Source: Serripes groenlandicus (lineage: Eukaryota; Mollusca; Bivalvia; Cardiida; Cardiidae). Taken from it: a stretch of 64,000 bases of DNA. Made by a program: the position numbers and the translations under genes. The notes beneath the pieces were generated by a model. The model saw only the letters and a program-made list of their open reading frames with translations. It ran no database searches and was not told the DNA's origin. The DNA is taken from NCBI GenBank assembly GCA_031761405.1, contig JASEVX010000011.1, forward strand, positions 63,551,543 to 63,615,542, read 5' to 3'. Below, one piece after another: positions 38,192-50,100 of the stretch (positions are counted from its first letter, which is position 1; the number at the start of each line of letters is the position of its first letter).

Positions 38192-41100
38192 CGAAAATGC
38201 GAAGACTTGAAGAACTTAAATATACCAGTGTTCCCAAGCATCCGCCTACCAAGCGTCTGATTGTTTTTGTATTTACTTGAACTTAAGCTAAGGTGCAATT
38301 ATAATTTCTGTTGTTTATGACAAAGCCAAATATTTCAAAAATTTCTATATACCAGAATGCTTAAGCAGCCGTCTACCAACCGTGTCCAATGGAAAATATA
38401 CAAAGTATAGTGGACTTAAAAGCGTGGCCTTCCTGACGTGTAGTGCTGGCTATGAAGCTAACGGCGCGGGGATCGTGATGTGCAAGTCGAACGGTTACTG
38501 GTCCAGCTCATCGACATCTTGTCAGCCAAGAAGTACTAGTACGTAAAAGAATGACGTCCCGATAGGGAGGCGTAAACAACCCCTTTCCTACGATATATAT
38601 ACTGAAATATACTAACAAACCTTAACGTGTGCATTATCTTCTCCGAATTGTGTCAGATATCGATTATTTATATATTCAAAACAGATGAGTCATCCTGCAT
38701 TCAATAGACAATGAAACCAATCATTGTTCGTATAAACCTTTTGCTGGAACGAAGAGGGTTTTCGTGCAGAACGATAATGTTTAGTATCTATTGAACACAC
38801 GCAAACGTAATTGCGCACACATTTCGTTGGCTTTATGCAAAACGGTAGTATATGAAATGAAAACATGAAGCCCTTAATACAGTTACGATATTGCCGTCGA
38901 GGGGATGGTCTCACTATTTTGAGGCTAGAGACGAAAATGTGGAAAGGATATAAAATATGTGTAAAAGTCAATATCTTCAAAACGCTTTTTCCAAATAGAA
39001 ATAATTATGTCCTTCGATTGTGCAGTAAAGTTTCCATTAAAGATAAAATGTCACTCGTTTTGATGGCTATTAATCAAGGTGTCTAGCGTTCGAAAATTGG
39101 CTATACACGACCGTTATCGAGGTGTCTCTAGTTCGAACAGCGGCTATAAACCACCGTTATCGAGGTGTCTCTAGTTCGAACATCGGCAATAAACCATCGT
39201 TATCGAGGTGTCTTTAGTTCGAACAGCGGCTATGAACCATCGTTATCGAGGTGTCTTTAGTTCGAACAGCGGCTATGAACCACCGTTATCGAGGTGTCTT
39301 TAGTTCGAACATCGGCTATAAACCACGGTTATAGAGGTGTCTCTAATCTATAATGGTGGTTTATAGCCGATGTTCGAACTAGAGACACATCGACAACGGT
39401 GGTTTATAGCCGCTGTTCGAACAGGAGACACCACGATAACGGTGGTTTATAGCCGATGTTCGAACTAAAGATACCTCGATAATGGTGGTTTATAGCCGCT
39501 GTTTGAACTAGAGACATTGTAGGCACAGGTCTAACTAGAGACATTGTAGGCGCTGTTCGAACTAGAGACACCTCGATAACGGTTGTATATAGCCGCTGTT
39601 CGAACTAAAGACACCTCGATAAGGGTGGTTTATAGCCGATATTCGAACTAAAGACATTTCGATAACGTTGGTTACAGCCGATGTTCGAAATAAAAACATC
39701 TCGATAACGGTGGTTTATAGCCGCTTTTCGAACTAGAGACACCTCGATAATGCTGATTTATAGCCGCTGTTCGAACTAGAGACACCTCAATAATGGTGGT
39801 TTATAGCCGCTGTTCGAACTAGAGACACCTCGATAACGGTGGTTTATAGCCGCTTTTCGAACTAGAGACACCTCGATAATGCTGATTTATAGCCGCTGTT
39901 CGAACTAGAGACACCTCAATAATGGTGGTTTATAGCCGCTGTTCGAACTAAAGACACCGCGATAACGGTGGTTTATAGCCGCTGTTCGAACTAGAGACAC
40001 CTCAATAATGGTGGTTTATAGCCGCTGTTCGAACTAAAGACACCGCGATAACGGTGGTTTATAGCCGCTGTTCGAACTAGAGACACCTCGATAATGGTGG
40101 TTTATAGCCGCTGTTTGAACTAGAGACACCTCGATAATTGTTGTTTATAACCGCTGTTCGAACTCAAAGACACCTCGATAACGATGGTTTATAACCGACG
40201 TTCGAACTAAAGACATCTCGATAACGGTGGTTTATAGCCGTTGTTTGAACTAAAAACACCTTGATAACGGTGGTTTATAGCCGCTGTTCGAACTAAAGAC
40301 ACCTCGATAACGGTGGTTTATAGCCGCTGTTCGAACTAAAGACACCTAGATAATGGTGGTTTATAGCCGCTGTTCGAACTAAGATACCTCGATAATTGTG
40401 GTTTATAGCCGCTGTTCGAACTAAAGACACCTCGATAACGTTGGTTTATAGCCGATGTTCGAACTAAAGACATTTCGATAACGGTGGTTTATAGCCGATG
40501 TTCGAACTAGAGACACATCGATAACGGTGGTTTATAGCCGCTGTTCGAACTAAAGACACCTCGATAACGGTGGTTTATAGCCGATGTTCGAACTAAAGAC
40601 ATTTCGATAACGGTGGTTTATAGCCGATGTTCGAACTAGAGACACCTCGATAACGGTGGTTTATAGCCGCTGTTCGAACTAGAGACACCTCGATAACGAT
40701 GGTTTATAGCCGATTTTCGAACTAGAGACACCTCGATAACGGTGGTTTATAGCCGATGTTCGAACTAAAGACACCTCGATAACGGTGGTTTATAGCCGAT
40801 GTTCGAACTTGAGACACCTCGATAACGGTGGTCTACAGCCGATGTTCGAACTAAAAACACCTCGATAACGTTGGTTTATAGCCGCTGTTTGAACTAAAGA
40901 TACCTCGATAATTGTGGTGTATAGCCGCTGTTTGAACTAAAAAAACATCGATAACGGTGGTTTAAAGCCGCTGTTTGAACTAAAGATACCTCGATAACGG
41001 TGGTTTCTAGCCGCTATTTGAACTAAAAATACCTCGATAATGGTGGTTTATAGCCGCTGTTTGAACTAAAGATACCTCGATAATGGTGGTTATCGAGGTG

Positions 41101-44100
41101 TCTTTAGTTCGAACAGAATTCAATTGATAAATTGCCGAGCCCCATGAGCTCAGTCGGTAGTTGCATGGGCTTCCAATATAATGTTTGTGAGTTCGAACCC
41201 CAGCTCGGCCAAAGGCAATGCGACAAGTGTCCTTGGTCTTCCACCAATGAGTTAACAGTCTATGTGTAAAAGCAGCTTACTTGGAAAGACTGTTTTGTGG
41301 AGTACTGATGTGAAAAAGCCATGCAAGACATGAGTATATGAGCTGACTGTCGTGGTATAACTAAACGTTGTTGAAAACGGCGTAAAAACCAAATTGACAG
41401 TCAATTTATGAATTCGAAATTTCAATTTTAGGTTGCTGTTGGCCACCCAGTTGTTCCAACGGCCAGTTCGAGCCCATCTCCAATTCGGTATCACTGAATG
41501 CGGTCGCCCAAATCCAGTGTGCAAACGGTTACGTTCAATTCCCGGTCTCGCCGAATCCATACCAAATAAGATGCGGTCCAAGCGGACACTGGTCTACTAT
41601 CAGGTCGGAGATCTCGTGCAAACTTACAGGTATTACAATTGGGCTACGCCAAACGGAAATCGACCGAAATATTATATGTGTGGTTGATATTTGTATTTAT
41701 TATACCTCACTTTTGTCTACAATGGTAAAATCCCATTACCCGAAAAAGAGATATTTTGACTATCAGAAACATTTTCAACCTTTTTGACTGTCAGGTCATG
41801 TGACCGCAGTGATATTTTGAATGTCATATAAGGGCAAATAACTGCTTCAATATTTTAGCTAAATCATGACGTGATTGCCTCCCTTATACACATACAGCAG
41901 TGACGTCATACATCATACAGCAGTGACGTCACTTAATTTTGTTCGGTATAATAAAATAAATATCATATGGCAGCATGTGTGACATTGATATTGTCAACCC
42001 TCGAAACAGAATGTCACCCTCGGCTTCGCCTCGGGTGACATTCTGCTCTCGGGTTGACAATACCAATGTCACACATGCTGCCATATGATATTTATATAAT
42101 AGTCTTTCTCAAGGTCCTGATTGTGTTCGTGTACGGCGCGATGTCTTTCAGAGGATATTATAAACAGACTTCGCGGAGGTGCACACTGATCTGGTTCTCC
42201 GCTTGTCATAACTAACCGAAAATAGTGGTACCATGGTAGACCGTCGGTCTCTCGTTACACAAGTCCCGAGTTCGAATCCAATTACGAGCGGGTTCTGCCT
42301 TTTGTTTACGACACATTCATGTACGACGGGAACACGTGTTATGTCTCCACGAATCAGACATCAAGCCTGAATAATATACTCTGAAAGTTTGTTTTGCAAT
42401 CAATGTAAACTAATAAACTAATTAAGTTTAAACTAATGTTCAAAATGTCGGTTTTTGTGATGAGCCAGACATAATGTAAGCATATCTAAAGAGTATTTAT
42501 TTTATGCTGAATGATGAGATACTGTATTCTATCAGTGAAATAAAATCCATATCACTCACAAAGTATGCCAGAACTACTTTTTTACTTATAAAACAAACAA
42601 AAACTGATCAGCCTATCTTGACAAATGCATACATCCGTATTCCGTAAATTTAACAAATTGGATTTATTGTCATTGTCTGACATTGTGTAGTAAACAAATA
42701 AATCCAATAGATGTGCTACGCTCTCGTGAAAATATTAAAGTTGTATCACTTCTCGGTGAGATATATTCCATATCCACTCAAAATAAACAAATATCCTTTA
42801 TATAGTTATGTCATCGTGTCCATCCATTCAAACGTGTCTGAATCGACACTAGTTGACAGACACTTCTATCTTGCTTGTGTAAGTAATATGTGAACGTGAT
42901 AAACAACAAATAAGTATTTTCTAAAATTGTCACACTTTTGTCTTTAGTGTTCTGCTGAAAGTGTGTTAATATGCGTCTGCATGTATTAAGGAGCTAAGAG
43001 CCTGCGATAATGACGAAAATAAATCATTATTCAAAACAGATTGTGGAACACCTAGGGCTACACTAAATGGTAGAAATTATGACATCGTGAATGGAACACT
43101 GTTCGGGAACCAAGCTGTCCTTACCTGCAACGAAACCCATGTCCTTACAAGGGAAGCCAACTTTTATTCAGTGCCAAGCTTCTGGGAAATGGTCTTCATC
43201 ATCAGCAATATGTGCGCCAAGTAGGTATAGTATATATGAGTCACGTGACCCTACTTAAACCCCTCATATTAGACAATTTTCGCATGATAGAAGAATGACG
43301 ATTTACCTGGTCTTTAAGTAATCGAATCGATTGCATAGCGACTGTGGGAAATACTTCTCTGTGTGGCGTATACTGTCTCTGACGACACTGCACAAAATGT
43401 CGTCTCGAAATGACGCTAAATAATCATTAACATGTGATGGATTTTCTGTCCAATATCGCAAGAAACAACCATCGCTTGGTAATCGAACACTCGGCTATCA
43501 CCGCTTCTCTATCTCGTTTTGTATGCGACAGTGTGATAGGCTGAAACAAAGGTCAATCTTAGACGACCTGTAATATGCAGTCATCAGATTTATACGAGCG
43601 TTTGCTTCAGCAGTAAAAATCGAGACTGGTTCTAACAGATTGGACGTAACCTACCCCACTTGGATCTTACTTTGTCTTATGTTTTCTTGTTCTAGTATGT
43701 CCAGTCGGATGGATTGATCATGAAAACAGCTGCTATTTGTTTGAAAAGATTGAGCTGAATTACACTGCTGCTAGGGTGGGTATAATAATACACTTGAAAC
43801 AGTCCATCTAATTTTAGCAAGGGGCAACACTCATCATTTTGAGACTGGAATCTAGACTAGTGTTTTAAAATATCGGCATTGAATTACTTCACATCTGTTA
43901 CTTTGAGTGCTTTGATTAATTTGAGGGAGGAAGAGAGTTTTGTCTCAAGTGAGATCACGCCATCTTACTGGACCCTTTGTTGTCCTTTAGAAGAGTCGTG
44001 AATGTGATAAAACAGTCAAACTGTAGCCCCATTGACTTGACGCCGCTTCACCGCTATACAATACTGCGCATTGAAGGCAGTAATACCTCTTTTCGTCCGA

Positions 44101-47100
44101 CGTGGCTCTACGATTCTATTTATGTGTATATTATAACTTGAGCTTGTAGCCTATAGTTATCTCCCTTGTGTCCGATAGGCTTTCATTGTAAATTGTAACT
44201 CCAAGAACAAATTTAAGGTTTCATTCATTCCTGTATTTCTTTACAAATGAAAGTATTGAACTGACATCTTTAACGTGGAGCGGAAGACTTGTTTAAACAT
44301 CAACACTTGAGTTGGAAAATCAACCTTAAAATATACTGGTAAAATAAAATTGTTATGAGCGCTGATCATACTTATGAGGTTGCAATAAGTCTATGTAAAT
44401 ATGTCATTTGGAAGGGATACAATTTGATCAAAATCAAACTGACCAAATCACCGAGATATGTCTGTAATCAATTGGAATTTATGTAATAAAATACATTTCA
44501 TTTTGTTTACTAGCAACTTTGCTTGGAGAACGACGCCACCCTGGTTCAAGTAGATAGTGTGTCGGAGAATGTTTTCTTAAAAAGTGAAATGGTAGCACTA
44601 GCTGAGAACGACAAGGCTATGGAACCCGTAAACGGTAAGTAAATAGGCTATTGGCTGGGACACAGCTGGGACACAGCAGAATATACAAAGCGACCTAGTT
44701 ACTATTTATTTGACACCACTTTTATCCTGCATTGCGGTTGGGTCAAGGTTTTAGTTTTTAAGAACACTTTTGTGTTCTTCTTTGTATCAAGACAGACTGT
44801 ACAGACTGTACAGACTGTACACAAATCTGTGTGCAAGCCAATTTGCTTAAATTGATTCTAACAATTCGAATACAGCTTATCCATATATGCCAATCACCGA
44901 ATGATAAACACCAATGACGTACTTGCTTATTGACATAATCGAAAACAAATGGCCTCAACAATATAAAAACACCCTGATATTATGAGATACACACAACAGT
45001 TCTTTTCGATTTAATCAATTTCGTAGTCAACAATATAAATCAAAGCACTGAAAGTGCTGAAGGCCTGGGGGCTGCTGGAAGGTTGGAGAAGTAGGGAAAA
45101 TAACAGTCGCAGCTTATGTTTATGTATTTATTGTTAAAAAGTGAAAGATCATATCAAAAATAGTAAATATTATGAAACTGCCAATTTGAAAACAGGAGTA
45201 CCTTGTTGGCACTATAACGCTCTTCTGAGTGCAAGTGCTCAAAAGTACACACATTTACGACATGAATCATCAAACGAAAATTTGACAGCAGGTTTAGGCA
45301 GAATATTTTGAAGTTTCTGCCTTATTATATATTGAGAAATAGGTCAATGTTAAATCAACTTCAATCAAGTAAAACTAATTCTCTAAAACATGTACTAGAC
45401 TGGGAGAAAGTGTTTGATTAATGCAAAACTCACAAAGTCAATTATTCTGACAAAGATTCAAAATGTTACCTCCAGAGTGTTATCAAGATTTTCCTTCATT
45501 TGGCCTAGTGACCTATTTTTTTATCTGATATGACCCATATTGGAAAATTGACTAGATATTATCAATACAAACATTATGACAAAGTTTCTAGCTGCTGAAG
45601 CAAAGAATGCGGCCTCCAGACTTTTAACAATATTGTTCTTCAATTTGGCCTGTTGATCTAGTTTTTAACCCGGCCAGACCCATATTCGAACTTGGCCTAG
45701 ATATAATTAAGATAAACGATCTGACTAAATTTTTAAAAAATGAGCTTCTACAGTGTTGAAAAGATTTTCCATCAATTTGACCTAGTTTTTGAACAGACAT
45801 GACCAATATTCAAACTTTGCCTACGTATCATCAAGACAAACATTCTGAAACAGTTTCAACATGCTCAAGTTAAAAATGCAGCATCCAGAGTGTTAACAAG
45901 ATTACCCTTCAATTTGGCGTAGTGACCTAGTTTCTGACCCAATATGACCACTAGTCTAACTTGACCTAAATATCATTCAGACAAATTTTCAAGCTGCTGA
46001 AGCAAAAAATGCGGTCTCTAGATTGTTAACAAGATTTTCCTTCAATTAGGCCTAGTGACCTTGTTTTTGACCTGGCATAACCCATATTGTCCTAGAAATC
46101 ATTAAGACCCTACTGGCCCCTCGGTAAATCTGCCACCGCATTTGTTATGCGACTTCTTTGTTTACCATTAAATTTTCGTCGCGCGGGCTTACTGGCCCCT
46201 CTGTAAATCCGCCACTGCATTTGTCGCGAGTACTCTTTGTACTTTTCCGTTCCACTTGGCGAATGTTAATAATGTTAATAAGCTTCAATATATGACCCCT
46301 CGGCACATTAATTTATAAAACATTTGTTAAACTTATATTTGAGTACTCACTCAAGTTTTTCATTGATGTTCGAACAACGTTATAATGATATTTGTATGGG
46401 GGAGATCTTAACCTTTTAAAGGCAGTTTTGTTGAATCCATGATGAACTTTTGTTCATCACCAGGTCGCTGGGCCATATTAAGATAAAATATTTTGTACAC
46501 TTTAGAAATGCCTAATTATCAAGGAAGGAGAGAAAACAGTATCCATTAGTTTAGTGTTTGTTTCAATGATGTCCAATAGTAAACAGGTCTGTTTAATTTA
46601 GTCGCTTCACATTGCATGATTGAGGGTTGTCAGAGACATATAAAAACATTATATTTATATGTATCTGAGGTTGTTAAACTGCTTCGAAAAATGTGAGTGT
46701 AAAAACAAACACAAACATGCTCAAAAAGCACAATTTCACTATGTGCCAAACTGTTCAATTTATAAAAATATAGGCATATATTATAATGCTCGATCTCCAA
46801 ACTAAATTAGGCTACACTTTCAGTATTGATTGCTAATTGACTCTAAAACGTGCAGACGTGTATACATAACGTGTGTACACACTGACATCGTGTGTCTTTT
46901 AAACCTTTGTAAACCAGTCTTATCATCTAGACGGTTTCATATATTTAAACAACTACAAAATAAAGCGTTTATAATATTGAGCTAACCAGTCGCGCGCTAT
47001 TTATAGAACCTTTTGGAATTTCCAGATTTGAGTATCATCAGAGTTATTTGCAAGGCAGATAGAACGCGCAATGATATTTATTATCTGCCCAATCATGACG

Positions 47101-50100
47101 AAGATAATATTTACATATGTTAACTCTATGTAGACAATGTCTCGATAAAACTCAAATATTAGTAACAATCCGGTACCAAAGTAGCACTGACATAATTATT
47201 ATTTATCACGTCTCTGCATCAATGATGGAACTATAACGGATGTGAGTAAATTAGTTTGCAGTAAGGAAAACAAAAATCAACCGATTGTACAAAACCGACT
47301 ATGTAAATATTTTTCGTTGTTGTTGTTTCTGTTAGCATTGTGGCGATTGTCAAACCAATCGCCACAAAAAATGGTTTTATTACTATGACCACGGGCTAAA
47401 GCCCCAGGCCAAAAGCAGCCTGATATTAAGAGATACAATCAACAGCTCTCATTTGAAACATCTAATTTCGAACTCGCCTATCATTCTTTGTCTTATATTT
47501 AAAGGATATTGGAATGATTTGTTTGAGGACACCATTAATGGGAACGAAATATGGAGAGAGACGAATACTGCGCTAAATCCAACAGGTACGTACATAGGTG
47601 TGAGTGCCGGATGTATAAATCCATAGCCAACTGAATTCCTGGAATATATAGCCAAATAGTATTAAAACGTAGACAACCATGTAGTCCAAGCTTATATCTT
47701 ACGAGTGTGCATACTGTCTTACCGATCTTAGTCTACGTTGTTCGTACATTTAGCTTAAAGTCTTGCATTAAGGCGTACGTAAATGTAGTTCAAACTCTTG
47801 CATTAAGGCGTAAGTAAATGATGTTTAAATTATTGCATTAAGGCGTAAGTAAATGTAGTTTAAATCATTGCATGACGGCATACTTATTGCAGTTTAAATT
47901 TTACATTACGTCAAACGTAAATGTAGTTTAAATTATTGCAGTACGGTGTACGTAAATGTAGTTTTCGAGCCTTGCATCACGGCATAATGACTGCAGTTTG
48001 AAATTAACATTAGGGCCTACGTAAATACATTTTCAGGTCTTTCATCAAGGCATTCGTAGATGCAGTTTAAAGTGTAAAAATATCGGACTACGTAAATATA
48101 GTTTAAAGTCTTTCGTCAGGGCATTCGTAGATGTAGTGTAAAGTCTTACATCACGAAGTACGTAAATGTTGTTTAAAAAATCGCATCACGGCATACGTAA
48201 ATGTTCATTAAAATATTTCATTACTACGAAAATGTAATTTTAATTCTTGCATTACGGCTAACGTAAAATTAGTGTTCATTAAAATATTTCATTACTACGA
48301 AAATGTAGTACTAATTTTGCATTACAGCTGACGTAAAATTAATGTTCATTATATCTTGCTTTATGGCTAACGTTCATGTAGTTTTAAGTCTTACATTACG
48401 GCCTAACATTACGAACTACGTAAATGTAGTTCAGTCATGCATCACGGCTTACGTAAATGTTCATAAAAATATTGCTTGATGGCCTACGTAAATGAAGTTT
48501 AATCTCTTACATTAATCTCTTGCATTACGGCGTACATACATATTCATTATAACCTTACAGTACGACGTACGTACATGTAGTTAAAAGTCTACATTACGGC
48601 GTACGTGAATGTAGTTTAAAATCTAGCATAATGGTGTCAGTAAATCAGGGATTGGTCGAGTACCGGGTATTAGTACTCGAGTAAGTACCGAGTGTGATAT
48701 CTTGCATTACGGTGTACGTAAATTAAAATTAATCTCTTACATTACGGTGTACGTAAATGTAGTTTTTGAAAGTCTTACATGTGTGCATACGTAAATGCAG
48801 TTTAATCTCTTACATTAAGGCATACGTAAATGCAGTTTAATCTCTTACATTACGGTGTACGTAAATGCAGTTTAATCTCTTACATTACGCACAGGGACTT
48901 GCTCCTCTAAAATAGATCCTCTAAAAATATATATGACCTACTATGCATAGATATTACAAAGGGTGGACACAGATTTCTGGGTCGCCTCGCTGTAACTCAT
49001 TTTATTCAAAGTATTCGAACAAATATATGAATTTGAAGAAGGGAATCAATCAATAATGCTTTTCTCTATCGAACTATACCAAACTAACGTGTTTCTTCCT
49101 CCCTACGTATGTTTATTCCCTTGAAGTATTCGCGGTTTCGCCAAAAGGACAACAACCTGGACACAAAACGAAAGTACCTGCGATCGACATTTCGAAATGG
49201 TTCGGTTTTTTTCGTTGCGGTAATTGTCAGTGATATTGCGATTATTTTCCTGAATCTCCCATCTCTCATACCTACTGTCTTATGTATTGTAGATACATTT
49301 AATGGAACTGCGTTAGAATTTAATTGTGCGTGTAAGTTCACAGACGCTACTCCAGTCCTTGCAGTTATTTTAACAACTTTCCCAAGTTTATGCAAGTCTT
49401 AAGCAATTTGCACAACAGATAACTTTTGCCACTGCCCGGGAATCCTGTATATGACGATGTATCGCATGTATCAAAGCTTTACCCTGATTTATGTCCATGT
49501 TTACTCTTTTACATGTTGACAATTTCCGGGAAAATTATCACAACAACACTGACCATTTAGCAGCGAAAAACCCGAATCATTCCAAAATGTTTACCGTGAA
49601 AATAATCGCAATTACCGCAACGAAAAAAACCGAACCATTCCGAAATGTCGATCGCAGGTACTTTCGTTTTGTGTCCAGGTTGTTGTCCCTTTGGCGAAAT
49701 CGCGAATATTTCAAGGGAATAAACATACGTAGGGAGGAAAAAACACGTTATTTTGGTATAGTTCGATAGAGAAAAGCATTATTGATTGATTCACTACTTC
49801 AACATATATTTGTTCGAATACTTTGAATGAAATGAGTTGAAGGGAGGAGACCCAGAAATCTGTGTCCACCGTTGTTAATATCTATGCATAGTAGGTCATA
49901 TCTATTTTAAGAGGATCTATGTTTAGAGGAGCAAGTCCCTTGGCATTACGGTGTACGTAAATGCAGTTTAAAGTCTTACATTACGGTGCACGTAAATGCA
50001 GTTTAATCTCTTACATTACGGTGTACGTAAATGCAGTTTAATGTCTTGCATTACGGTGTACGTAAATGCAGTTTAAAGTCTTAGATTACGGCGTACGTAA

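Noticed and set aside
49084..49769. Frames of about 92-103 codons on both strands that look mirrored
   Set aside because: They lie in the inverted arms of the foldback element, so the same sequence is read twice; no transposase motifs.
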